Source: Bacteroidales bacterium (lineage in GTDB: Bacteria; Bacteroidota; Bacteroidia; Bacteroidales; VadinHA17). From it: a stretch of DNA of 64,000 bases. Location: assembly GCA_025454815.1 (NCBI GenBank), contig JALONR010000022.1:35643-99642 (forward strand), written 5' to 3'. A program made the position numbers and the translations under genes. The notes beneath the pieces are model-generated. The model saw only the letters and a program-made list of their open reading frames with translations. It searched no databases and was not told the DNA's origin. This document shows, piece by piece, positions 20,342 through 30,593 of the stretch; the stretch's first letter is position 1, and each line of letters opens with the position of its first letter.

Positions 20342-23236
20342 CTAGAGTGTTTTCTTAACCTGTACAGTCTGGTATCCCTCGATTATGTCTCCGACCTTGA
20401 TGTCATTGAAATTCTCAATGTTCAGGCCGCACTCATATCCTGAGGTTACCTCCCTGACGTCATCCTTGAACCGTTTCAGTGATCCGAGGTCTCCGGTATA
20501 AATGACTATTCCGTCACGTATCACCCTTACCTTGGTATTGCGGGTGATTTTTCCGTCACGCACGAAACAGCCGGCAACGGTTCCCACCTTTCCGATCCTG
20601 AAGGTCTCGCGGACTTCCACGGTTGCAACAATCTCCTCCTTGATCTCGGGTGAGAGCATCCCTTCCATGGCGGCCCTGATCTCCTCAATGGCATCATAAA
20701 TGATTGAGTAGAGGCGAATGTCGATACCTTCTTTTTCAGCCAGTTTCCTTGCACTCAGTGAAGGTCTTACCTGGAAGCCCACAACAACTGCGTTGGATGC
20801 TGCGGCAAGCAGGATGTCTGATTCTGATATCTGGCCCACGGCCTTGTGGATGATATTGACCTGGATCTCCTCTGTCGAGAGTTTGATGAGCGAATCGCTG
20901 AGAGCCTCAACCGATCCGTCAACGTCACCCTTGACAATGATGTTGAGCTCCTGGAAGTTTCCTATGGCAATACGGCGGCCGATTTCATCGAGGGTGATAT
21001 GCTTCTGTGTACGCAATCCCTGCTCTCTCTGAAGCTGTGCCCTCTTGGTGGCGATGTCCTTGGCTTCCTTGTCAGATTCCATGACATTGAACTTGTCACC
21101 TGCCTGCGGAGCTCCGTTCAGACCCAGAATAAGTACCGGCATTGAAGGGCCGGCTTCGGTTATCTTCTGGTTACGTTCATTGTACATGGCCTTGATATGG
21201 CCGAAGCAGCTTCCGGCAATGACCACGTCACCCACCCTGAGTGTTCCGGCCTTGACAAGCACAGTGGCCACAAAGCCGCGCCCCTTGTCAAGTGATGACT
21301 CCAGCACCGCACCCAGGGCATGCTTTTCAGGATTGGCTTTGAGCTCCAGCATTTCAGCCTGAAGCAGGATCTTTTCAAGAAGCAGATCGATGTTTATCCC
21401 GCTCTTGGCGGATATCTCCTGCGACTGGTATTTGCCACCCCATTCCTCAACGAGGAAGTTCATGCCGGCAAGTTCCTCGCGGATTCTGTCTGCATTGGCG
21501 GTCGGCTTGTCAATCTTGTTGATGGCGAATATTATCGGAACGCCGGCAGCATGGGCATGGTTGATTGCCTCGCGCGTCTGGGGCATCACGCCGTCATCAG
21601 CGGCAACCACAATGATCACGATATCAGTTATCTGTGCACCGCGGGCACGCATGGCGGTAAAGGCTTCGTGACCGGGTGTGTCAAGGAAGGTTATCACCTT
21701 GCCGTCATCAACTGACACGCTGTAGGCTCCAATATGCTGTGTTATTCCGCCTGCCTCGCCGGCAACCACGTTTGTGTTGCGGATGTAGTCAAGCAGCTTT
21801 GTCTTCCCGTGGTCAACATGTCCCATGACCGTTACAATGGGCGGACGTGGTTGCAGGTTGGTTTCATCATCTTCCTCCTCTTTCACTGCCTCCTGCAGTT
21901 CGGCACTTACAAACTCAACCGTGAAACCGAATTCCTCGGCTACCAGCGCCATGGTCTCGGCATCAAGCCTCTGGTTGATTGAAACAATCAGTCCGAGACT
22001 CATACATGTGGAGATGATATCAATCACCGGCACATCCATCATCGTTGCCATCTCATTCACGGAGACAAACTCAGTGACCTTGAGTACGCTCTTTTCAAGC
22101 TCTCTCTTTTCGGTCTCGTCCTTCATCCTCTGGCTGATGGCATCGCGCTTGTCACGACGGTATTTGGCCACCTTTGACTTGCTCTTGCTCATCAGGAGGT
22201 TGACGTCCCTGATATTCTTTTCAACATCTTCCCGGTCTACTTCGGGTCTGAGGGCGCGGAACGACTTCTTCCTGTCGCCCCCCCTGTGATCCTTAGGCTG
22301 GGGCTTTTTATCCTTTTTGGCTTCTGTAGCCGGGGCTGCTGCGGGGGTATCAAGTGCTACCTTTTCACGGGGCTTGGGTTTGATTCTCTCCCTCTTCTTG
22401 TCATGCCTGTGCTTGTCAGCGCCGGCCTGATCACGGCTCTTCTTGACCTCGGGGATGAGTTCGATCTTGCCAACCATCTTGGGCCCGGCGAGTTTTTCAT
22501 AACCCGGGCGGAAGATCTCAGTCTCTTTGGGTTCGGGGGTGACAACCGGTTCAGGCTCCTTTGATGCCTTCACGGGCTCCGGTTCAGGTTTTGGGGCAAC
22601 CGGTTCCTGCTTCTTCTCTTCGGGAGCAGCAGCTTTCTTTTCAGCAGTTTTCTTCGATCCCTTCTCTGGTTTTGACAGTTTCTCCAGGTCAACCTTGCCA
22701 ACCACCTTTGGCTGCCTGGGCTCTTCAGGCGTCACAGGAGCAGCAGGAGACGAAGCTTCCGCCGGTTCTGCAACAGGCGCTTTATCAGGAGCTTTTTCTG
22801 CAGGTTTCTCGGCCTCCTTCTTAGCCGGTTTGGCCGGCGGGGTGAGATCTACCTTGCCAACTGTCCTGATTTCGGGCTTGCGTATCTCGGTCCGGAGATC
22901 AATATGCTTCTTGACCCCTGATATATCGGTAATGAGGAAATCCTCATCAGGTTCGCCCGTGTCACCCTCCCTGCCAGTTTCCATATCCTCAATGGAAAGA
23001 GACTTCTTGGGTGTGATCTTCTCTTTGAGAGCCAGTTTTTCGGCATCCTTCTTCACACTGAGGTCGCTGCTGTATTCCTTGACTATCAGAGCGTATGCCT
23101 CAGGTGGAATCTTTCCGTTGGGATCATGTGAGATGTCAAATCCTTTTTTGTGAAGGAATTCGACGATCGTCTGGATCCCGACGTTGAATTCGCGGGCTGC
23201 CTTGCTTAAACGTATGGCCTTCTTGTCTTCAGTCAT
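20342..23236 (-). CDS. infB: Translation initiation factor IF-2
   Basis: [47 protein letters not shown]; long charged N-terminal extension. Confidence 0.97.
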   Translation of the reverse strand: MTEDKKAIRLSKAAREFNVGIQTIVEFLHKKGFDISHDPNGKIPPEAYALIVKEYSSDLSVKKDAEKLALKEKITPKKSLSIEDMETGREGDTGEPDEDFLITDISGVKKHIDLRTEIRKPEIRTVGKVDLTPPAKPAKKEAEKPAEKAPDKAPVAEPAEASSPAAPVTPEEPRQPKVVGKVDLEKLSKPEKGSKKTAEKKAAAPEEKKQEPVAPKPEPEPVKASKEPEPVVTPEPKETEIFRPGYEKLAGPKMVGKIELIPEVKKSRDQAGADKHRHDKKRERIKPKPREKVALDTPAAAPATEAKKDKKPQPKDHRGGDRKKSFRALRPEVDREDVEKNIRDVNLLMSKSKSKVAKYRRDKRDAISQRMKDETEKRELEKSVLKVTEFVSVNEMATMMDVPVIDIISTCMSLGLIVSINQRLDAETMALVAEEFGFTVEFVSAELQEAVKEEEDDETNLQPRPPIVTVMGHVDHGKTKLLDYIRNTNVVAGEAGGITQHIGAYSVSVDDGKVITFLDTPGHEAFTAMRARGAQITDIVIIVVAADDGVMPQTREAINHAHAAGVPIIFAINKIDKPTANADRIREELAGMNFLVEEWGGKYQSQEISAKSGINIDLLLEKILLQAEMLELKANPEKHALGAVLESSLDKGRGFVATVLVKAGTLRVGDVVIAGSCFGHIKAMYNERNQKITEAGPSMPVLILGLNGAPQAGDKFNVMESDKEAKDIATKRAQLQREQGLRTQKHITLDEIGRRIAIGNFQELNIIVKGDVDGSVEALSDSLIKLSTEEIQVNIIHKAVGQISESDILLAAASNAVVVGFQVRPSLSARKLAEKEGIDIRLYSIIYDAIEEIRAAMEGMLSPEIKEEIVATVEVRETFRIGKVGTVAGCFVRDGKITRNTKVRVIRDGIVIYTGDLGSLKRFKDDVREVTSGYECGLNIENFNDIKVGDIIEGYQTVQVKKTL

Positions 23237-23295
23237 ATATCCCTTTGTGGTTACCTCTATGGTAAATTTTTATTCTGCAGCCTTACGGCAGCAGG

Positions 23296-24540
23296 TCATT
23301 CTTTTTCAAATTCCGATTTAAGTATGTTTACAACCTCCTTGATGGTCTCCTCCTCAAGGTCGGTTCTCTTGACCAGGTCATGGACTGTGAGTCTTAGCAC
23401 GCTTCGTGCAGTGTCACAACCTATCGCTTTGAGCTCGTCAATGATCCAGCCTTCTATCTCATCAGCAAACTCGTCAAGGTTGACATCTTCCTCATCCTCA
23501 TTGTCCGGTTCGCGGTAGACCTCTATGTCATATCCGGTAAGCTGACCAGCAAGCTTGATGTTAAGCCCCCCCTTGCCGATGGCCAGTGACACTTCGCTCG
23601 GCTTAAGGTAGATTTCTGCCTTCTTTTCTGATTCTATGAGCTTTATGGACGAGATTTTGGCGGGGTTGAGTGCCCTGGTGATAAAGAGCTGTATGTTGGA
23701 AGTATAATTGATAACGTCAATGTTTTCATTGCGCAGTTCACGGACGATACCATGGATCCTAGAACCCTTCATGCCAACGCATGCACCTACGGGGTCAATG
23801 CGTTCGTCATAAGATTCGACAGCAACCTTGGCTCTTTCGCCGGGAACCCTGACGATCTTGCGGATGGTAATCAGCCCGTCAAAGATTTCGGGTACCTCGA
23901 GTTCAAACAGTCTCTCGAGGAAGACAGGGGAGGTGCGGCTGAGAATGATGTTGGGTGTGTTGTTCTTCATCTCCACCCTGATTACCACAGCGCGTATGGT
24001 GTCACCCTTGCGGAAATGGTCAGATGGAATCTGTTCGGGTTTCGGGAGGATCAGCTCATTACCATCGTCGTCAAGGACAAGGGTCTCGCGCTTCCACACC
24101 TGGTATACCTCACCTGTGACTATGTCACCGATACGGTCCTTGTACTTCTGGTAGATATTGTTCTTCTCCAGGTCAAGGATCCGTGCCACCAGGTTTTGCC
24201 TGAGAGCCAGAATCGCCCTGCGGCCGAAATCAAGGAATTTGACTTCGTCAGATACCTCTTCACCCACCTCGTAATCCTCGTCGATCTTGTGAGCCTCGGA
24301 GAGGGGTATCTGGGTGTTCTCATCCGTAAAGTCTTCGTCCTCCACCACTTCGCGGTTACGCCATATCTCAAAGTCGCCCTTGTCAATGTTGACGATTATG
24401 TCGAAGTTGTCTGCCGATCCGTACTTCTTGGCAAGCATGCCCCTGAACACATCCTCGAGCACACTCATCATGGTGGGCCTGTCAATATTCTTCAGCTCCT
24501 TGAACTCCGAAAAAGTATCTATGAGATTAACATTTTCCAT
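23296..24540 (-). CDS. nusA: Transcription termination/antitermination factor NusA
   Basis: S1/KH architecture; ILSRTSPVFLERLFELEVPEIFDGLITIRKIVRVPGERAKVAVES, GACVGMKGSRI, LAIGKGGLNIKLA. Confidence 0.97.
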   Translation of the reverse strand: MENVNLIDTFSEFKELKNIDRPTMMSVLEDVFRGMLAKKYGSADNFDIIVNIDKGDFEIWRNREVVEDEDFTDENTQIPLSEAHKIDEDYEVGEEVSDEVKFLDFGRRAILALRQNLVARILDLEKNNIYQKYKDRIGDIVTGEVYQVWKRETLVLDDDGNELILPKPEQIPSDHFRKGDTIRAVVIRVEMKNNTPNIILSRTSPVFLERLFELEVPEIFDGLITIRKIVRVPGERAKVAVESYDERIDPVGACVGMKGSRIHGIVRELRNENIDVINYTSNIQLFITRALNPAKISSIKLIESEKKAEIYLKPSEVSLAIGKGGLNIKLAGQLTGYDIEVYREPDNEDEEDVNLDEFADEIEGWIIDELKAIGCDTARSVLRLTVHDLVKRTDLEEETIKEVVNILKSEFEKE

Positions 24541-24557
24541 TGCTGCAATCTGTACTT

Positions 24558-25007
24558 TTATTTGAATGAAATTATAACTTTTACTGACTTAACATCCTCA
24601 TAATTAAATGACCTGACTGATTCGGTGATCACTTTCTTCACCCTTGTTTCAGTTTTCAGGTCAAATCCGCCCGGGGTAACGTTCATCATCATCCCCTTCA
24701 GCTGTTCGCCTTCATTGCTGATCACTTCAACCATCCTTCCCTCGTTTTTACGGAACTGCTCAGGTACGAGCAGCGGCATGTCAAGACCGGGCGAGGAGAC
24801 ATTCAGCTCATAGTCACCGACAGCCTCGCCGAGGTCATTGCTGATCTGCCTGCTCAGCATTGCGCAGTCGTCAATCGTCACACCTTCCGGTCTGTCTATG
24901 AGGACGGTTATACGGCCAGTGCTGCTGAGCCTTACGTCAACGAGGAAGATACCGGTGCCGGCAATATGCCCCACCGCAAGTTTCCTGATATGGTCTTTTG
25001 TAATCAT
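24558..25007 (-). CDS. rimP: Ribosome maturation factor RimP
   Basis: ISNDLGEAVGDYELNVSSPGLDMPL; upstream of nusA-infB. Confidence 0.93.
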   Translation of the reverse strand: MITKDHIRKLAVGHIAGTGIFLVDVRLSSTGRITVLIDRPEGVTIDDCAMLSRQISNDLGEAVGDYELNVSSPGLDMPLLVPEQFRKNEGRMVEVISNEGEQLKGMMMNVTPGGFDLKTETRVKKVITESVRSFNYEDVKSVKVIISFK

Positions 25008-25029
25008 AGTCTGGTTTTTGATAACAAAA

Positions 25030-25049
25030 TAGGGGACTTCTGTCCCCTA
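25030..25049 (-). promoter_or_regulatory. Perfect 8-bp hairpin in the rimP 5' leader
   Basis: Minus strand TAGGGGAC-agaa-GTCCCCTA followed by TTTTGTT, 23 nt before the rimP start. Confidence 0.6.
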
Positions 25050-25076
25050 GGCCAATCATACCCTTCTGTTCGGGTG

Positions 25077-25106
25077 CAAAGATAATATCATTTTTTCAAT
25101 TGACAA
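25077..25106 (-). promoter_or_regulatory. Housekeeping promoter for rimP-nusA-infB (TTG-N19-TATCTTTG)
   Basis: Minus-strand TATCTTTG (25077-25084) with TTG at 25104-25106. Confidence 0.6.
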
Positions 25107-25210
25107 TGGATCACCTCCTGTAAAAAATAAGCTTAGTGCTGTATATGAAGCTTTTCTTACCCGTTTTTGGAAACTATTGAATAAATTTGCCTGCATAAAA
25201 GCAATGCTGT

Positions 25211-26443
25211 TTGACAAACAGGAGAAAGATTATCAATGATCCCGTATACGGATTTATAAGTATACCCAATGATCTTATCTATGATCTGGTTGGTCATGCC
25301 TGGTTTCAGCGCCTTCGAAACATCAGGCAGTTAGGGCTTACGAGCCTGGTTTATCCCGGGGCGGTGCACACCAGGTTTCAGCACAGCCTGGGGGCGATGT
25401 ACCTGACCGGACAGGCGGTACAGACGCTGAGAAGCAAGGGGACTGATATCACCGCCGCCGAGGAGGAGGCTGTACTTGCAGCGATACTGCTTCATGACAT
25501 CGGGCATGGTCCCTTTTCACATGCACTTGAGCACTCGCTGATTGAGGACATGCCTCATGAAGCGATGTCGCTCCTCATCATGGAGGAGCTCAGCAAAGCC
25601 CTGGGAGGGAGACTCAATGATGCCATTGCCATTTTCCGCGGTGAGTATCCGCGCCGCTTCTTCCATGACCTGGTAACAGGCCAGATGGATATGGACAGGA
25701 TGGATTACCTAAGGCGCGACAGTTTCTTCACCGGGGTGATAGAGGGTTCGGTAGGATCGGACAGGATCATCCGGATGCTGAATGTCTCGGACGACAGGCT
25801 GGTGGTTGATGAGAAAGGGATCTATTCGGTTGAAAAGTTCCTGATAGCCAGGCGTATGATGTACTGGCAGGTTTATAACCACCGAACAGTTGTGTCAGCC
25901 GAAAAGCTTCTTACCAGCCTGCTTGTCAGGGCGAGGGAAGTGACCGGATCCGGCCTACGACTGTTCGCCTCTCCGGCTCTGGCATACTTTCTGGAACCAC
26001 GACACAACAGGGCTGCCGGGGAGGAGAGAGCTGCACTGGTGGGACATTTCACCTCACTCGATGAGAGCGACATCATCTCTGCCACAAAGGTATGGATGAG
26101 CTGTGGCGACAGGGTGCTGGAAGATCTATGCCGGAGGTTCGTCAACAGGGATTTGCTCGGGATTGAACTTCAGAAGAGCCCGTTTGACCCGGCCAGGGTG
26201 GCCGAAACGGCCCGTACTGCACAGAAAAAACTGGGACTGGATGATGATGAGGTAAGGTTTTATGTCAATACAGGTGATGTTTACAACCAGACATATGCCC
26301 CTGGCACCCCTGAGGTACGCATCCTGCTGAAAAACGGCGCCACCCCTGATATCACTGCCGTGTCAGACCTCTTCGACAAGGAGGTTCTTTCAGAAAAGGT
26401 AACAAAGTATTACCTCTGTTACCCTAAAGAGATTTTCAAATAA
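25211..26443 (+). CDS. HD domain phosphohydrolase (dNTPase-like)
   Basis: [46 protein letters not shown] motifs. Confidence 0.88.
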   Translation: MTNRRKIINDPVYGFISIPNDLIYDLVGHAWFQRLRNIRQLGLTSLVYPGAVHTRFQHSLGAMYLTGQAVQTLRSKGTDITAAEEEAVLAAILLHDIGHGPFSHALEHSLIEDMPHEAMSLLIMEELSKALGGRLNDAIAIFRGEYPRRFFHDLVTGQMDMDRMDYLRRDSFFTGVIEGSVGSDRIIRMLNVSDDRLVVDEKGIYSVEKFLIARRMMYWQVYNHRTVVSAEKLLTSLLVRAREVTGSGLRLFASPALAYFLEPRHNRAAGEERAALVGHFTSLDESDIISATKVWMSCGDRVLEDLCRRFVNRDLLGIELQKSPFDPARVAETARTAQKKLGLDDDEVRFYVNTGDVYNQTYAPGTPEVRILLKNGATPDITAVSDLFDKEVLSEKVTKYYLCYPKEIFK

Positions 26444-26460
26444 TCAATAATAGAACAGAA

Positions 26461-27498
26461 ATGGAATTTACTGCTGGAATGATAGCCCGGATCCTCAACG
26501 GAACAGTGGAGGGCGACCCGGAGACAAAGCTTAACACCGTTGCAAGGATAGAGGAGGGACAACCTGGTGCCCTGTCCTTTCTTTCAAATCCGAAATATGA
26601 ACCACACATCTACACTACCGGAGCTTCGGCCGTGCTTGTCAGGCATGACTTTGCACCTGCAAAGGAGGTCAAGGCGACCCTGATACGCGTTGACGACCCC
26701 TATCAGGCACTGGCAAGATTACTGGCTTTTTATGAACAGGCCAGGCCGGCAAGGAAGGGGATACACCCGACTGCGGTCATAGATGATAAGGCTTCGGTGG
26801 GGAGGGACGTCTTCATCGGTGCATACGCGGTTATCTCTGAGAACACGGTGGTAGGTGACGGCTGCTCGCTGCATCCTCAGGTATTCATTGGAGAAAATGT
26901 CAGAATCGGAAAGAACTGTACCCTGCACCCGGGAGTTAAAGTATACAGGGATTGTGTGATTGGCAACGACTGCATCCTGCATGCAGGGGCAGTTGTAGGA
27001 GCTGACGGCTTCGGCTTTGCACCGGTAACCGATTCCAACTTCATGAAGATACCACAGATCGGTAATGTCATCCTGGAGGATAATGTGGAAATAGGCTCCA
27101 ATACGTGCATTGACAGGGCTACCATGGGCTCTACCATAATCCGCAGGGGAGTCAAGCTCGACAACCTGATCCAGGTGGGACACAATGTTGAAATCGGAGA
27201 AAACACTGTCATTGCAGCCCAGTCAGGGCTTGCCGGGTCAACACGCGTAGGCAGGAACTGCATGTTCGGCGGTCAGGTGGGACTGGCAGGGCATCTCAGC
27301 ATCGCCGATGGCGTAAAGATAGGGGCACAGTCAGGCATCATGAGCACTGTCACAGAGGAAAACGCCATCCTGCTCGGTTACCCTGCCACTGACAGCAGGC
27401 AATTCCTCAGAAGCGTGGCCTATATCAGGAAATTACCGGAACTGAGCAGCCGCATTGATAATCTTTCGAAAGAGGTGGAATTTTTAAAAAACAGATAG
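26461..27498 (+). CDS. lpxD: UDP-3-O-(3-hydroxyacyl)glucosamine N-acyltransferase
   Basis: Hexapeptide repeats; [49 protein letters not shown]. Confidence 0.96.
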   Translation: MEFTAGMIARILNGTVEGDPETKLNTVARIEEGQPGALSFLSNPKYEPHIYTTGASAVLVRHDFAPAKEVKATLIRVDDPYQALARLLAFYEQARPARKGIHPTAVIDDKASVGRDVFIGAYAVISENTVVGDGCSLHPQVFIGENVRIGKNCTLHPGVKVYRDCVIGNDCILHAGAVVGADGFGFAPVTDSNFMKIPQIGNVILEDNVEIGSNTCIDRATMGSTIIRRGVKLDNLIQVGHNVEIGENTVIAAQSGLAGSTRVGRNCMFGGQVGLAGHLSIADGVKIGAQSGIMSTVTEENAILLGYPATDSRQFLRSVAYIRKLPELSSRIDNLSKEVEFLKNR

Positions 27499-27610
27499 TT
27501 CCGGAAAACGGTCCAAAGGAAATGATTTGAACATCACACAGATGTAGCGGTTTTCGTTATGCCGTTCGGAAAATTTTATTTTTCTTTGCACGGTTAAAAA
27601 CTGATCTTTT

Positions 27611-29005
27611 ATGAGCGAAAAGCAGAGGACGCTGGCTAATGAGGTGAGTCTCAACGGTAAGGGGCTCCATTCCGGAATAGATGTAAAAGTGACTTTCAAG
27701 CCGGCACCCCCTAACCATGGTTATAAATTCTGCAGAACAGATCTTCCCGGTTCACCTGTGATAGATGCACTGGCTGATTACGTGACAGAGACCTCCAGGG
27801 GTACGACCCTCGTTCAGGGCGAAGCCTCGGTTGCTACCATTGAACATGTCCTGGCAGCCTTTTCAGGCATGCGCGTTGACAATGCACTGATTGAGATCAG
27901 CGGTCCTGAAGCACCTATAATGGGAGGCAGCTCCCGCATGTTTGTCGAAGCCATCAAGAAAGCGGGTGTTGTAGAGCAGGACGCCGAGCGCAATTATTAC
28001 GTCATAAAGGAGAAGATTACCTTCTCCGATGAGGAACACGGCGTTGACCTGATAATCTACCCTGACGATCACTTCAGCGCCCATGTGCTGATTGATTACA
28101 ACTCCAAGATCCTTGGAAACCAGTATGCCATCCTTGACCAGATAGACCATTTTGAAGCAGAGATAGCAGGCAGCCGCACATTTGTCTTTTTCCACGAGCT
28201 TGAACCGCTGTTCAGGATGGGACTGATAAAGGGTGGTGATCTTGAGAATGCAGTAGTGATACTGGAGCGGGAGGTGGAGCAGGAGGAGATTGACCGGATT
28301 GCCGAAATGTTCAATAAGCCAGGCATTACGGAGCACCATGCGGGTGTGCTTAACAACACCAAGCTGAGGTATCCGAATGAGCCGGCCCGGCACAAGCTGC
28401 TTGACCTTATAGGTGACCTTGCACTGGTGGGGCAACCCATCAAGGGAAGGGTAGTGGCAACCCGCCCGGGTCATTATTCCAATACACGGCTTGCAAGGCT
28501 GATCAGGCAGCAGATAAAGAGGCAGACGACGAAGAAGGAGATACCTCTTCTTGACACCACCAAGCCGGCTGCTATGGATATACAGCAGATCAAGAAGCTG
28601 CTTCCGCACCGGTTCCCGTTCCTGATGGTTGACAGGGTGCTCGAGATTACTCCAAATCATGTTATAGGGATTAAGAATACCACATACAACGAGGCTTACT
28701 TTCAGGGTCATTTCGAACAGGAACATGTCTTCCCGGGGGTGTTGCTGGTGGAGACCATGGCCCAGGTGGGTGGGATACTTGTCCTGGGAAGCGTGGATGA
28801 GCCTGAAAAATACTCCACCTATTTCCTCAAGATTGACAGGATGAAATTCAAGCACAAGGTCATTCCGGGAGACACTATCGTTGTGAGGGCAGATCTTACT
28901 GAACCCATGAGGAGGAATATTGTGATAATGTATTGCCAGGCCTTTGTGGGAGAGAAACTGGTGGCTGAAGGGGAGATGACGGCACAGGTTATCAAGAACA
29001 AATAG
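27611..29005 (+). CDS. lpxC-fabZ: Bifunctional LpxC deacetylase / FabZ dehydratase fusion
   Basis: N-terminal LpxC (TIEHVLAAFSGMRVDNALIEISGPEAPIMGGSS, HKLLDLIGDLALVG) and C-terminal FabZ (LLPHRFPFLMVDRV, QGHFEQEHVFPGVLLVETMAQ). Confidence 0.97.
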   Translation: MSEKQRTLANEVSLNGKGLHSGIDVKVTFKPAPPNHGYKFCRTDLPGSPVIDALADYVTETSRGTTLVQGEASVATIEHVLAAFSGMRVDNALIEISGPEAPIMGGSSRMFVEAIKKAGVVEQDAERNYYVIKEKITFSDEEHGVDLIIYPDDHFSAHVLIDYNSKILGNQYAILDQIDHFEAEIAGSRTFVFFHELEPLFRMGLIKGGDLENAVVILEREVEQEEIDRIAEMFNKPGITEHHAGVLNNTKLRYPNEPARHKLLDLIGDLALVGQPIKGRVVATRPGHYSNTRLARLIRQQIKRQTTKKEIPLLDTTKPAAMDIQQIKKLLPHRFPFLMVDRVLEITPNHVIGIKNTTYNEAYFQGHFEQEHVFPGVLLVETMAQVGGILVLGSVDEPEKYSTYFLKIDRMKFKHKVIPGDTIVVRADLTEPMRRNIVIMYCQAFVGEKLVAEGEMTAQVIKNK

Positions 29006-29011
29006 CGACAT

Positions 29012-29785
29012 ATGATTTCTTCATTGGCACATATTGATCCGAAGGCTCAGATTGGCGAGGGGGTCACAGTTGAGCCTTTTGCCACCATTTATGGTGACGT
29101 AATTATTGGCGAAGGGACCTGGATCGGGCCGGGGGCTGTCATCTATGACGGTGCGAGGATAGGCAGTAATTGCCGTATCTTCAACGGTGCCTCCATCTCC
29201 GCTATACCCATGGACCTGAAGTTCAGCGGGGAGGAGACCACCCTCGAGATTGGTGACAACACCACTGTCAGGGAATTTACCACACTCAACAGGGGCACCA
29301 GGGCAAGAGGCAGAACCAAAATCGGGAAAAACTGCCTGCTGATGGCATATGTGCATGTGGCTCACGACTGCAGTCTGGGTGATAATGTGATCATGGTAGC
29401 ATTGTCAGGTATAGCCGGTGAGGTGGAGCTGGGGAACTGGGTGACGCTGGGCGGTGGAACCATTGTTCACCAGTTTGTCCGTATCGGCAACCATGCCTTT
29501 CTTGGAGGCGGTTCAAAGGTGCGGATGGATATCCCCCCTTTCATCAAGGCTGACAGGGAGCCGCTCTCATATATGGGTCTCAACACTGTGGGGCTTGAAA
29601 GAAGAGGGTTCACAAAAGAGAAGATGCGGGAGCTGCACGAGATATACAGGGCTTATTTCAATATGGGGATGAACGGGAGCAAGGCGCTTGAATATATTGA
29701 AGCCAATTTCCCTTCCACTCCTGAACGAGATTATATACTGGATTTTATAAAGAAATCCGAAAGGGGAGTTATCAGGGGGCGTTAA
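29012..29785 (+). CDS. lpxA: Acyl-ACP--UDP-N-acetylglucosamine O-acyltransferase
   Basis: Hexapeptide repeats; REFTTLNRGT, MAYVHVAHDCSLGDNVIMVALSGIAGEVELGNWVTLGG. Confidence 0.96.
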   Translation: MISSLAHIDPKAQIGEGVTVEPFATIYGDVIIGEGTWIGPGAVIYDGARIGSNCRIFNGASISAIPMDLKFSGEETTLEIGDNTTVREFTTLNRGTRARGRTKIGKNCLLMAYVHVAHDCSLGDNVIMVALSGIAGEVELGNWVTLGGGTIVHQFVRIGNHAFLGGGSKVRMDIPPFIKADREPLSYMGLNTVGLERRGFTKEKMRELHEIYRAYFNMGMNGSKALEYIEANFPSTPERDYILDFIKKSERGVIRGR

Positions 29786-29796
29786 GCCCCTTTTTT
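29776..29796 (+). terminator. Terminator after lpxA
   Basis: GGGGC-gttaa-GCCCC followed by TTTTTT. Confidence 0.75.
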
Positions 29797-29804
29797 GTTG
29801 CCGG

Positions 29805-30405
29805 GGGTATAAAACACGAATGGGAACCATACTGTACGTAATAGTTCCCATTCCGGCGAGTGACAGCCATGACCGTCATTGCCGCCATGCTACTGTTATT
29901 GCAGCCGGTTCATCTCTCTTCCTCCTCCCTTTCCTGGTCTGCTGTCTGCCCGGAGGCTGACTGCTTTCCTGTTCCGGTATCTCTTCTGCTTTCCGTAGTC
30001 ACCTTTCGGTTTTCCGGGGAGCATAACGGGATGCGGAGGCATGAACCCCTGAAGCACGACACTCCCCTGAGGGACAGCTGCTGTCATGCCCGGATCATCT
30101 CCATCCTATCCTCGCCGGTTTGGGTGGCATGATGATCCTCTCTCTGAACGGGCACATTTGCTGCTTTATTAGCTTTCAGCCTTGCATCTGTGTTGCTTCC
30201 CTCTCCCGGTTGTTACACCGTTTGAAGATTGCTCCGTCAGACCGCCAGGATGGGAAGGCTTCTCAGCCTGCACCCGTGACGGACGCATCAGGACCGTAAT
30301 CCGTCAGCGTGAGACTCTGAAGTCTGATGTTAATTCAGAGTGATAATTAAACCATTCGAAAGAACCTTCATGCTTCAGAGCGACTCTTTATCGCTCACAT
30401 GGTAG
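29805..30405 (-). ncRNA. Candidate long structured non-coding RNA (unclassified)
   Basis: Minus strand: -33 TTTG (30436-30439), N20, TATATTTG (30408-30415), then ~600 nt rich in short inverted repeats, ending in a 10-bp-armed hairpin (29818-29853) followed by GTGTTTTATA. No homologous ORF recognised. Confidence 0.45.
29818..29853 (-). terminator. Terminator-like hairpin of the candidate ncRNA
   Basis: GAATGGGAAC-N16-GTTCCCATTC with perfect 10-bp arms; minus-strand 3' tail GTGTTTTATA. Confidence 0.55.
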
Positions 30406-30407
30406 AA

Positions 30408-30439
30408 CAAATATAACCCGAAAAGCTGCCTCAGACAAA
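30408..30439 (-). promoter_or_regulatory. Consensus Bacteroidetes promoter TTTG-N20-TATATTTG
   Basis: Read on the reverse complement: aaaaatTTGtctgaggcagcttttcgggtTATATTTGttc. Confidence 0.65.
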
Positions 30440-30537
30440 TTTTTCAGGGGAATTCTTCGATTAAGAAAATAACACGAAATAAACAGACTTTTCAACAAGA
30501 GTAATTCACATTCAATGAGGAGATTGGCATAAAAGAA

Positions 30538-30569
30538 GTGAGGTTATCAACAGCTGTTGATAACCTCAC
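30538..30569. terminator. 32-bp perfect palindrome, probable terminator of the 30594-32207 gene
   Basis: GTGAGGTTATCAACAG|CTGTTGATAACCTCAC; minus-strand 3' tail TTCTTTTATG. Confidence 0.6.
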
Positions 30570-30593
30570 CTGTCAGTCGTTTGCAACTCCCTG

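Noticed and set aside
22527-23153. 208-aa Gly/Ser-rich plus-strand ORF opposite infB
   Set aside because: Composition mirrors the Lys/Pro/Glu-rich IF-2 N-terminal linker on the opposite strand.
23752-24603. 283-aa plus-strand ORF opposite nusA
   Set aside because: Antisense shadow of a strong NusA call, with no domain motifs.
27611-29005. LpxC-FabZ fusion as a novelty
   Set aside because: This fusion is established for Bacteroidetes and is not new.
27863-29011. 382-aa minus-strand ORF opposite lpxC-fabZ
   Set aside because: Antisense to a confidently identified essential gene; His/Leu/Cys-rich translation with no recognisable domain. Typical codon-bias shadow ORF.
29805-30405. tmRNA, RNase P RNA or group II intron as explanation of the ncRNA region
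   Set aside because: No tRNA-like ends or tag frame, no GAGGAAAGTCC/ACAGAAA P4 signatures, and no GAGC...GAAA...GTTC domain V could be found by eye. A covariance-model search would be needed to be certain.
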